A stretch of DNA of 64,000 nt from an uncultured Clostridia bacterium (GTDB taxonomy: Bacteria; Bacillota; Clostridia; Oscillospirales; Ruminococcaceae). The translations under genes and the position numbers were made by a program. Under the pieces are notes generated by a model. The model saw only the letters and a program-made list of their open reading frames with translations, ran no database searches and was not told where the DNA came from. This document shows, piece after piece, positions 57,180-64,000 of the stretch (positions are counted from its first letter, which is position 1; every line of letters starts with the position of its first letter). The stretch covers positions 62,001 through 126,000 of the forward strand of contig CANRLW010000003.1 in NCBI GenBank assembly GCA_947631575.1, written 5' to 3'.

Positions 57180-58562
57180 TTGCTGATGAAGAACGAAGAA
57201 AAATCGCTTGAAACGATAAAGACGCTGTGCATACATCGAGGGTTCGTATATCCCGGAAGTGAGATCTACGGCGGTCTTGCGAACACCTGGGATTACGGTC
57301 CTCTGGGCGTTGAGCTTAAAGAGAACATAAAAAAGGCTTGGCGCAAGAAATTCATACAGGAAAACAAGTACAATGTAGGTCTTGACAGTGCCATTCTTAT
57401 GAATCCGCAGACCTGGGTAGCGTCGGGACATGTCGGAGGATTTTCCGACCCGCTTATGGACTGCAAGGATTGTAAAACCCGCCACAGAGCCGACAAGTTG
57501 ATAGAGGAATTTGACGGAACTTCCGCAGACGGCTGGACAAATGAGGAAATAATGAATTTCATACGCGAAAAGGGCGTTAAATGCCCCAATTGCGGCAGTA
57601 CGAATTTCACTGATATCCGCCAGTTCAACCTTATGTTCAAGACCGCGCAGGGCGTTACCGAAGACACCAAAAATGAACTTTATCTGCGCCCCGAAACCGC
57701 ACAGGGAATTTTCGTAAACTTCGCGAACATACAGCGCACAAGCCGCAAAAAAGTTCCGTTTGGCGTTGCGCAGGTGGGAAAGTCTTTCAGAAATGAAATT
57801 ACTCCCGGGCAGTTTATATTCCGCGTGAGAGAATTTGAGCAAATGGAGCTTGAATTTTTCTGCAAGCCCGGAACTGACCTCGAATGGTTCAGCTACTGGA
57901 GAAGTTTCTGCAAGAACTTCTTGTTGTCAGTCGGAATCAAAGAGGAAAATATCCGCACGCACGATCATTCCCAAAAGGAACTTGCCTTCTACTCGGTAGC
58001 AACAACAGACTTCCAGTTTTTGTTCCCGTTTGGTTGGGATGAACTTTGGGGAGTTGCGGACAGAACGGACTACGACCTTACTCAGCATATCAAGACGAGC
58101 GGAAAGAGCCTCGAATATTTCGATCCCGAAACAAACGAAAAGTACGTTCCTTATGTAATAGAGCCGTCGCTTGGCGTTGATAGACTGTTTTTGGCGATAG
58201 TATGCGACGCTTATGACGAGGAGCAGCTTGAGGACGGCACAACGCGCACCGTTATGCATATCCACCCCGCGTTAGCGCCGGTAAAGTGCGCGGTATTGCC
58301 GCTGTCGAAAAAGCTCGGCGAAAAGGCAAACGCGCTTTATGAGGAACTGTCAAAGAGTTTCTGCGTTGATTATGACGAGTCGGGCGCTATCGGAAAGCGC
58401 TACCGCAGACAAGACGAAGTCGGAACGCCGTTCTGCGTGACATATGATTTCGACAGTGAAACAGACGGCTGCGTTACGGTACGCGAGCGTGATACAATGC
58501 AGCAGGTTAGAATACCGATAGCTGACGTAAAGGCATATATTGAAGAAAAGATAGCGTTCTGA
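57180..58562 (+). CDS. glyS: Glycyl-tRNA synthetase, dimeric type
   Basis: Class II synthetase of 460 residues, the single-chain (alpha2) type. [28 protein letters not shown] at the N-terminus, Cys pairs CKDC and CPNC in the insertion, motif 2 [30 protein letters not shown] and the [13 protein letters not shown] motif 3 are clear. The start is TTG 57180 (AGGA 5 bases before) or ATG 57186 (11 bases); the first has the better spacing. Probably co-transcribed with ilvE. Confidence 0.97.
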   Translation: MLMKNEEKSLETIKTLCIHRGFVYPGSEIYGGLANTWDYGPLGVELKENIKKAWRKKFIQENKYNVGLDSAILMNPQTWVASGHVGGFSDPLMDCKDCKTRHRADKLIEEFDGTSADGWTNEEIMNFIREKGVKCPNCGSTNFTDIRQFNLMFKTAQGVTEDTKNELYLRPETAQGIFVNFANIQRTSRKKVPFGVAQVGKSFRNEITPGQFIFRVREFEQMELEFFCKPGTDLEWFSYWRSFCKNFLLSVGIKEENIRTHDHSQKELAFYSVATTDFQFLFPFGWDELWGVADRTDYDLTQHIKTSGKSLEYFDPETNEKYVPYVIEPSLGVDRLFLAIVCDAYDEEQLEDGTTRTVMHIHPALAPVKCAVLPLSKKLGEKANALYEELSKSFCVDYDESGAIGKRYRRQDEVGTPFCVTYDFDSETDGCVTVRERDTMQQVRIPIADVKAYIEEKIAF

Positions 58563-58588
58563 TTTTTAGAAACTAGAAATTAGAGGCT

Positions 58589-58621
58589 AGAGGCTAGAGT
58601 TTAAACTCTAGCCTCTTTTTA
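58589..58621 (+). terminator. Terminator of ilvE-glyS made from family B units
   Basis: A 14-bp perfect palindrome, AGAGGCTAGAGTTT with AAACTCTAGCCTCT, followed by TTTTT. Confidence 0.85.
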
Positions 58622-58689
58622 TGCGTCATATTCAGCGGATAGCCTTTCCGCTTTTAATGAATACTGTACTCTATAAACTACTATAGTTC

Positions 58690-58885
58690 GGAGCTACTCC
58701 CCAAGGCGGGGCGTGGGGCGCGCCAGCGCCCCACGTTCTCCCCCTTCCCTTCGGGAAGGGGGCAGGGGACGGGTGAATAAACGTTTTTTAGAGAATTAGT
58801 GTTTGAAAAGAACAACAAATAGGCTTATACACAAACAGAGAGGGGCTAGGGTTTAAACTCTAACCTCTAAAGGTTTTCCTTTTTT
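58690..58885. repeat. Family A copy (reverse) and a degenerate family B pair
   Basis: Family A (about 58690-58835) has GGGGCGCGCCAGCGCCCC, CCCTTCCCTTCGGGAAGGG and GTTTGAAAAGAACAACAAAT. Family B follows: AGGGGCTAGGGTTTAAACTC and TAACCTCT near 58840-58870. Nothing else is seen between glyS and the next promoter. Confidence 0.75.
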
Positions 58886-58900
58886 ATTCCCCCTAAGCTC

Positions 58901-58929
58901 TTGAAATTTGCGGAAATATATGTTATAAT
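58901..58929 (+). promoter_or_regulatory. Promoter for the PAP2 gene
   Basis: TTGAAA at 58901-58906, 17-bp spacer, TATAAT at 58924-58929. Confidence 0.75.
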
Positions 58930-58981
58930 GCAAATTGTGGAATAATCAGACTGTAGATAAAGTCTGAATCGGGGGTAGTTT

Positions 58982-59875
58982 ATGGAACTTCTTCATTTGT
59001 TGGAAAATATACGCTCGCCTTTCGGAGACGCGTTCTTTTCTATTCTTACTTTCCTTGGTGGAGAGGCGTCGGTCATTGTGCTGTTTGCGCTGAATTTCTG
59101 GTGTATGGATAAACAGCTTGCATATGATATAGGCTTTTCGTTTTTTTCATCTGCAACAGTTATCCAGAACATAAAGATAACCGCGCGCGTTCCTCGTCCT
59201 TTTGTCCGCGATACGACTCTTAAACCCGTAGAATCCGCCCTCGGCGGAGCAACGGGCTATTCATTCCCGAGCGGTCATACGCAGACCTCGACTTCTGTCT
59301 TTGCTCCTTGCGCGGTGAGCTATAGAAAACGTATCTGGCTGTCAATAATTTGCGTTCTCATGATATTGCTCACGGGATTTTCACGGCTCTATCTCGGAGT
59401 ACATACTCCCGAAGACGTCTTGTGCGGATTTCTGACAGCCGTCGGCTGTTCGGCAGTGATAATCGTTCTCAGAGTTAAGTTCAAGGACAAGTGGATAATT
59501 CCTGCGTCATATGTGCTTGTCGCTGGCTCTGTAGGTTCCGTTGTCTACGGGTTGATTTTAAATAACACCAATGTTATAACGACCGAGTTCCTTGCTGACA
59601 CAATAAAAAACTCGGCGGCTTGCCTTGGATTTGCAATAGGCACTGTCTTAGAACGCAGGTTCGTAAACTTTGACCCGACGGGCACAAAGTTCAAGCAGGG
59701 TCTTATTCGCTTTCTCATAGGAGCAGCCACGGGATTGCTTATCTTATACGGACCAAAGCTTTTGTATAAGGGAATACTGCCGCTTGACGGTCTGCGCTAT
59801 TGTGCGGCAATTTTCTGGCTGGTATTTTTGTACCCGCTGATATTGAACAAGATCAAAAATAAGAAGACGGCTTAA
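58982..59875 (+). CDS. PAP2-family membrane phosphatase
   Basis: A membrane protein of 297 residues with about seven helices and the three PAP2 motifs: KITARVPRP, FPSGHTQ and SRLYLGVHTPEDV. Family members remove phosphate from lipid phosphates such as undecaprenyl or phosphatidyl phosphates at the outer face; the exact substrate cannot be read. A GGGGGT site lies 6 bases before the ATG. It ends 10 bases from the convergent mntP gene. Confidence 0.92.
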   Translation: MELLHLLENIRSPFGDAFFSILTFLGGEASVIVLFALNFWCMDKQLAYDIGFSFFSSATVIQNIKITARVPRPFVRDTTLKPVESALGGATGYSFPSGHTQTSTSVFAPCAVSYRKRIWLSIICVLMILLTGFSRLYLGVHTPEDVLCGFLTAVGCSAVIIVLRVKFKDKWIIPASYVLVAGSVGSVVYGLILNNTNVITTEFLADTIKNSAACLGFAIGTVLERRFVNFDPTGTKFKQGLIRFLIGAATGLLILYGPKLLYKGILPLDGLRYCAAIFWLVFLYPLILNKIKNKKTA

Positions 59876-59885
59876 ACTTTTTATT

Positions 59886-60452
59886 TCAGCCGAACACCCC
59901 CAGCCCTTCAAGCAATATCTTAACGCCGAGCAGAATGAGGATAATTCCTCCAGCAAGCTCGGCTTTTGATTTGTATTTTGTGCCGAAAATACTTCCGATC
60001 TTAATGCCGAACGCCGAGAGTGAAAAAGTGACGATCCCTATAAGCAAAACCGCGGGGATTATCTTTACATCAAGAAACGCGAACGTGACCCCGACCGCCA
60101 GCGCGTCAATGCTTGTCGCAACAGCGAGCAGAAACATTGTTTTCGCTTTCATCGAGTTGCCGCCGAGTTCGTCTTCGTCATTTCCGAAAGCCTCTTTTAT
60201 CATATTTCCGCCGATCATTGATAGCAGTATAAATGCTATCCAGTGTGAAAAACGCGAAACGATCCCGGAAAAACCTATGCCGAGGAAATAACCCAAAAGC
60301 GGCATAAGCGCCTGAAAACCGCCGAACCAAGCGCCCGCAATAGTCATGTCGCCCGGCTTTATCCTGCCGAGTGAAAGTCCCTTGCATATAGAAACGGCAA
60401 AAGCGTCCATTGAAAGTCCCGCTGCCAAAAAAAGCAGTTCCAAAACGCCCAT
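59886..60452 (-). CDS. mntP: Manganese efflux pump MntP
   Basis: A membrane protein of 188 residues with six helices, matching MntP (DUF204): GLSMDAFAVSICKGL near the N-terminus and the repeat ATSIDALAVGVTFAFL in helix 4, both with the conserved Asp. It exports Mn(II) across the cytoplasmic membrane. The start at 60452 has AAAGGAC upstream; in-frame codons back to 60518 would run into the leader hairpin. The gene lies behind a structured leader with its own promoter. Confidence 0.93.
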   Translation of the reverse strand: MGVLELLFLAAGLSMDAFAVSICKGLSLGRIKPGDMTIAGAWFGGFQALMPLLGYFLGIGFSGIVSRFSHWIAFILLSMIGGNMIKEAFGNDEDELGGNSMKAKTMFLLAVATSIDALAVGVTFAFLDVKIIPAVLLIGIVTFSLSAFGIKIGSIFGTKYKSKAELAGGIILILLGVKILLEGLGVFG

Positions 60453-60487
60453 TTGTTCTGTCCTTTCGTTTTGTAATAAAACAAAAA

Positions 60488-60571
60488 GCCCGCAGATGTT
60501 TTCCCGCCTTGAACGCAAGTAAATGCTTTACGCCGAACGTGCGTTCAAAAGGATTTTAAACATCTGTGGAC
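60488..60571 (-). promoter_or_regulatory. Structured leader of mntP, candidate riboswitch/attenuator
   Basis: On the minus strand an outer stem (CAGATGTTT with AAACATCTG, extended by GTCC/GGGC) encloses TTGAACGCA/TGCGTTCAA and an inner GTAAA/TTTAC hairpin. TTTTTGTTTT follows directly. The yybP-ykoY manganese riboswitch core is not seen. Confidence 0.55.
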
Positions 60572-60592
60572 TGTAATTTTTTGGTTTATTTT

Positions 60593-60621
60593 ATTTTAAC
60601 ACCCGGACACAGGCTTGTCAA
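60593..60621 (-). promoter_or_regulatory. Promoter for mntP
   Basis: TTGACA at 60616-60621, 17-bp spacer, TAAAAT at 60593-60598, giving a leader of about 135 bases. Confidence 0.82.
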
Positions 60622-60682
60622 TATCTTTTTATTATTTTGGTAAAATAATTGTCGGATAAAGGAGGAATTGCAAACATTGCTC

Positions 60683-60711
60683 TTGCTATTTTTCGACAAA
60701 AGTGGTATAAT
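60683..60711 (+). promoter_or_regulatory. Promoter for the TIR-Sel1-TPR gene
   Basis: TTGCTA at 60683-60688, 17-bp spacer, TATAAT at 60706-60711. Confidence 0.65.
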
Positions 60712-60746
60712 TGTTTCTAGAAATAACATCTTTGGGAGGAATACGC

Positions 60747-62990
60747 ATGAAACAAGAAACTGTTAATACTTATGGAAAACCGAAAGTCTATGTTACCGGA
60801 CATTCTGACAGATTTCAGGAATGTTATAGCAATATTAAAAATGACCTGCTGGATTATAAAGAATGTGATGTTTATTATGACGATGACCCCGAACATCCTG
60901 AGGACAAAAATCAGTTTTTTTATTTGCTGGCATCTATGCAGTTGTTAGTTCTGGCGGTTACGCGGAATTTTGTTAATGATATGAATTGTTTTGCCTTCAA
61001 TGTGTTTAAGTTTGCAGAGGAAAAACATATCCCCATTCTGCCAATTCTTTTTGATAAAGATAAAGGAATCGAGGAAAAGTTCAACAGTGTTTGCAAAGAT
61101 AAAAAAATACAACTGTTGTACTACGGTGATAATGGAATATTCAACAACGAAAAAAGCTATAAGGATAAACTGAAAGATAGTCTGGATTCATTTCTTAGCG
61201 TAGATGATGAAGTTATCAATAAGATACACAAACAATTTGTTGCTAAAGTGTTTTTGAGTTACAAAAGGGAGTGTCGGGAACAGGCGCTGGAGCTTATGCG
61301 GAAGATACACAGCAAAGATATTTTCCGTGATGTTGCTATCTGGTATGACGGCCATTTAGTAAGCGGAAGTTATTTTGAAGATGAAATCGATAATGCTATA
61401 AAAAATAGCGATCTTTTTGTTATTTCAGTTACAGAAAAAGCGCTTGACGCAAATAATAACTATATTTTAAAAAAAGAATATCCGTATGCGATAGATTTAG
61501 GTCGTCCGATCATTCCCGTAGAAATGAGTCAAACGGACAAAACGATGTTCAATGAGAAATACGGCAAGGAGTACAAAGAAAAAAGATGCGAGGACCTTTT
61601 ACTTATTAGTCCCGAGGACGTTGAAAGTAAATTGAAACAAGAGTTTGAGAAAAAAGGAGTGAATTTAAAACCTAATGACGACCCGGAGCACCTGTATTAT
61701 ATAGGGCTTGCATATTTGAAAGGCATTTGTGTGGAGATAGACCGTGAGCGGGCAGTTCAACTGATAACAGCGGCGGCGGAAAAGCGTTTTCCCGAGGCTA
61801 TACAAAGACTTATCTTAATGTACCGCAACGGCGATGGTGTAGAACGTAGTTATGAAAAAGCGATAGAATGGCAACAGTCCTTGGTAAAAATTTGCGAGGA
61901 AAACTTTAACCGGACCAAATCAAAAAAAGACGCTGTTCGGTGGATACAGGAACTTGGTAAATTGAGCAATTATTATTACGAAATCGGGGAAAATGACCGG
62001 GCTTTGATGGTAGACGAAGAAGAAAGTACAGCTTTAGAGAAAGTAAGAGGATCGGTTATTCCAAATTGGCTTATGAATTCAGTTATGGTTAAACGTATTC
62101 GTCTGTTTGATTTATTACGTAAAACTAAAAAAAATGACGAGGCAAGAAAACTGGCTGAAGATACATTAAAAGAAATAGGCAATCTGACCCAAGGCTTTTC
62201 TTTAGATTTATATAGAAATGTTTCTGTCCTATGCAACAGACTTGGCGATTTATACAAAGAATCCGGAGATATCGAAAATCCCGAAGTATATAATAACGCA
62301 GAAAATTGTTATAAAAAGTCTCTCCGGTATATTGAGCATATATTTAGATGTATCAATACTGAAGGGAATTTAAATAGAGAAAAATTTTATTATTACAACA
62401 AAGAAACACATATTGACCGTGCTTTTACATATTCCAAGCTCGCAAATTTAACTCGAAATAGAGATTTTAAAACTGCGCTGGAATACTATGGAAATTCGAT
62501 CAGCATTGCCGCGCAATATTCGAGAGAGCCCTTTGCGCAAAGGATCGTCTATAAGTCATATGAAGACATTGGCGAAATATATCAAGAACGTGAAGAGTAT
62601 TTAGCGGCAAGATTATTTTATGAAAAAGCATATGACATATTGAATAAAGTCAGCGAAGATGGGGACAATTATATTGACATGCTTTGCGATAGAGCCGGTT
62701 TGTGTAATAAACTCGGCATTGTTGATAAAGAGATGGCTAATAAGTGGTTTAACGAATGCTTGAAAACATGCCAAGAGCTTTATAATATCATTACTGATTT
62801 TAATAGTTACTATAATTTGGCAATTGCATATGTCGATGTTTCAAATTTTTACAACAATGAAGAAAAACTGAACGCCTTAAAACAAGCGGAATCAATATTG
62901 TTACAGCTTGCGGAGATTTCTGACAACGATAATGTAAAACAACTCCTCGGACAAGTTCAGCAACGTATAAAAGAGATTCCCGATACGTAA
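60747..62990 (+). CDS. Two-TIR-domain protein with Sel1 and TPR repeats, candidate immune effector
   Basis: A cytoplasmic protein of 747 residues. Residues 12-105 look like a first TIR-like domain (KVYVTGHSD...LLVLAVTRNFV...IPILPILFD), lacking the Glu expected in helix D. Residues 165-260 form a second, more canonical TIR domain (KVFLSYKRE, WYDGHLVSGSYFEDEI, SDLFVISVTE, IPVEM), with Glu244 in the position of the NADase catalytic Glu. Sel1-like repeats (313-385) and a TPR-like C-terminal array follow. The gene is visibly A+T-richer than its neighbours and stands alone with its own promoter and terminator, suggesting transfer. GGGAGGA precedes the ATG. By analogy with TIR defence proteins it may deplete NAD when triggered; that is inference. 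Confidence 0.8.
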   Translation: MKQETVNTYGKPKVYVTGHSDRFQECYSNIKNDLLDYKECDVYYDDDPEHPEDKNQFFYLLASMQLLVLAVTRNFVNDMNCFAFNVFKFAEEKHIPILPILFDKDKGIEEKFNSVCKDKKIQLLYYGDNGIFNNEKSYKDKLKDSLDSFLSVDDEVINKIHKQFVAKVFLSYKRECREQALELMRKIHSKDIFRDVAIWYDGHLVSGSYFEDEIDNAIKNSDLFVISVTEKALDANNNYILKKEYPYAIDLGRPIIPVEMSQTDKTMFNEKYGKEYKEKRCEDLLLISPEDVESKLKQEFEKKGVNLKPNDDPEHLYYIGLAYLKGICVEIDRERAVQLITAAAEKRFPEAIQRLILMYRNGDGVERSYEKAIEWQQSLVKICEENFNRTKSKKDAVRWIQELGKLSNYYYEIGENDRALMVDEEESTALEKVRGSVIPNWLMNSVMVKRIRLFDLLRKTKKNDEARKLAEDTLKEIGNLTQGFSLDLYRNVSVLCNRLGDLYKESGDIENPEVYNNAENCYKKSLRYIEHIFRCINTEGNLNREKFYYYNKETHIDRAFTYSKLANLTRNRDFKTALEYYGNSISIAAQYSREPFAQRIVYKSYEDIGEIYQEREEYLAARLFYEKAYDILNKVSEDGDNYIDMLCDRAGLCNKLGIVDKEMANKWFNECLKTCQELYNIITDFNSYYNLAIAYVDVSNFYNNEEKLNALKQAESILLQLAEISDNDNVKQLLGQVQQRIKEIPDT

Positions 62991-63007
62991 TTTACCCCGA
63001 ATATTTC

Positions 63008-63047
63008 AGAGCCCTTGCTATTTAAAGTATAGCAAGGGCTCTTTTTA
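63008..63047 (+). terminator. Terminator of the TIR-Sel1-TPR gene
   Basis: AGAGCCCTTGCTAT pairs with ATAGCAAGGGCTCT, followed by TTTTATG. Confidence 0.9.
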
Positions 63048-63088
63048 TGTGCTTTTCCGGTATTTCATCAATTGTAGTTTATACGTTT

Positions 63089-63757
63089 TTAATTCTGTTC
63101 ACGAATTATCTTCCCGTCCGCAATTTCAATTATCCTCCCGCATTGCTGTGCTATTCCTTGGTCGTGCGTTACGATAACAACGGTTTTTCCTTCGGCATTA
63201 AGTTGTTTAAATACGCTCATGATCTCGGCGGCGGTCTTGCTGTCGAGCGAACCCGTCGGCTCGTCCGCAAGGATAATGCTCGGCTCATTAACAATCGCCC
63301 TCGCAATTGCAACGCGCTGTTTCTCGCCGCCCGAAAGTTTCCGTGTTTCCTTTTCCGAAAGCCTTTCTATGCCCATTTTCTTCAGCGCCGCAAGCGCCTT
63401 TTTCTTTTTGTCCTTCGCTTTTATCGGGTAAAGCGGTAGCATTACGTTATCAAGCGCTGTGTAATCCTCAATAAGCGCGAAATCCTGCTTTACAAAGCCG
63501 ATGTTTTTCGCGCGGTATTTTGCCGCAGCACCTTCGGGAGTTTTCGCAACGTCCTTTCCGTTCAGGAAATAATCCCCGAAAGTAAATTTATCGAGCAACG
63601 CTATTATGTGCAAAAGCGTCGATTTTCCCGAACCAGATTTTCCTATAACAGCGCAGAATTCCCCGTCGCTTATTTTAAGCGTCACGTCGTCAAGCGCCGT
63701 AAATTCGTTGTGCTTTTTGGGATTGTAAACTTTTGTTATGTTCCTTAGATCGATCAT
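63089..63757 (-). CDS. ABC transporter ATPase, LolD/MacB-type
   Basis: ATP-binding subunit of 222 residues with Walker [10 protein letters not shown], signature [15 protein letters not shown], Walker [13 protein letters not shown] and switch His in VTHD. This set is typical of ATPases that pair with FtsX-like permeases. A permease C-terminus lies upstream on the same strand (63929-64000), separated by a repeat of about 150 bases. AGGAGGG precedes the ATG. Confidence 0.9.
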   Translation of the reverse strand: MIDLRNITKVYNPKKHNEFTALDDVTLKISDGEFCAVIGKSGSGKSTLLHIIALLDKFTFGDYFLNGKDVAKTPEGAAAKYRAKNIGFVKQDFALIEDYTALDNVMLPLYPIKAKDKKKKALAALKKMGIERLSEKETRKLSGGEKQRVAIARAIVNEPSIILADEPTGSLDSKTAAEIMSVFKQLNAEGKTVVIVTHDQGIAQQCGRIIEIADGKIIREQN

Positions 63758-63782
63758 TATTTTGCCCTCCTAGAAACTAGAA

Positions 63783-63928
63783 ATTTAGATGCTAGATGCT
63801 AGATCCAGATTGTTTTTAATTTAAATCAACATAAGCCGCCGAACGGTTTGCGTTCATTTCCTTCTAAAACAATCTAAATATCATCGCAGATACCTTTGCT
63901 GTTTACTGTCCATTGTCAACTGTATACT
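63783..63928. repeat. Family C partial copy between permease and ATPase genes
   Basis: CAGATTGTTTTTAATTT near the left, AACAATCTAAATATCATCGC and ACTGTCCATTGTCAACTGTA at the right. The G+C-rich hairpins are lost. It is preceded by AGATGCTAGATGCTAGAT. Confidence 0.6.
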
Positions 63929-64000
63929 TTATTTCGCCCTCCTTAAATATTCAATAGGTGTAGTTTTCTTGCTCTTTATCGCCGGTATTATCATTGACGC
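63929..64000 (-). CDS. FtsX-like ABC permease, C-terminal end only
   Basis: The last 23 codons before TAA encode SKKTTPIEYLRRAK, the usual C-terminal end of FtsX/MacB-type permeases. The rest lies beyond the window. It is presumably the partner of the ATPase at 63089-63757. Confidence 0.65.
   Translation of the reverse strand, partial: ASMIIPAIKSKKTTPIEYLRRAK

Noticed and set aside
60488..60571. yybP-ykoY manganese riboswitch before mntP
   Set aside because: Expected from the gene, but I could not find its conserved core; the structure is reported as an unclassified leader instead.
60670..60746. AAAGGAGGAATTG at 60658-60670 as a start signal for a longer TIR protein
   Set aside because: The frame from that TTG stops soon after and is not in phase with the TIR domain; the promoter TATAAT lies downstream of it.

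Overview
The window is a chromosomal segment of a low-to-medium G+C Gram-positive anaerobe, most likely a gut clostridium of the Ruminococcaceae/Oscillospiraceae type. Evidence: AGGAGG-like Shine-Dalgarno sites before nearly every gene, consensus sigma-A promoters with 17-bp spacing, an L27 with the N-terminal extension cut by Prp, a two-gene sufCB-type Fe-S system, a SCIFF ranthipeptide with its radical-SAM maturase, Mini-RNase III, and dimeric-type glycyl-tRNA synthetase. No rRNA, CRISPR array, prophage, transposase or replication origin is visible.

Layout: 0-6.4 kb holds an HtrA-type protease, the SCIFF locus, a flavin-reductase-family gene with ung, and an MIF-like tautomerase. 6.4-16 kb holds a fused ABC exporter, a DUF1015-rimI pair, a MORN-repeat remnant and a two-component/ABC module (response regulator, ATPase, permease, kinase). 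16.4-20 kb holds four tRNAs (Gly, Arg, His, Gln) and a NatAB-like ABC exporter. 20.4-32.8 kb is the transcription/translation block rpoB-rpoC, rpsL-rpsG-fusA-tuf. 33-38.3 kb carries a LacI regulator, rpsO, pnp and a lone pilT. 38.8-47.6 kb has a flavoprotein, trmB-like, lipase-like, sufCB-like and Lhr-like helicase genes. 48.7-55.8 kb has rplU-prp-rpmA-obg, mrnC, a YitT protein and leuS. 56-64 kb has a branched-chain aminotransferase with glyS, a PAP2 phosphatase, mntP with a structured leader, a large A+T-rich two-TIR/Sel1/TPR gene, and an ABC ATPase next to a permease cut by the window edge.

The intergenic DNA is dense with short repeats: (A) a G+C-rich palindromic element of about 130 bp, (B) short TAAGAGGTAAGA-like units that fold into terminators when inverted, (C) a roughly 200-bp MITE-like element with long imperfect terminal inverted repeats, and (D/E) further hairpin units. 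They interrupt operons (between SCIFF and maturase, and between ABC permease and ATPase) but are not seen inside genes.

The signals most worth following are: paired 22-bp inverted operator-like sites flanking the response-regulator gene at matching distances from two promoters; the lone two-TIR/Sel1/TPR gene, a candidate immune effector; a leader RNA upstream of mntP ending in a terminator-like stem; and a possible small RNA upstream of the helicase. All coordinates and motifs were read by eye; no database search was possible.
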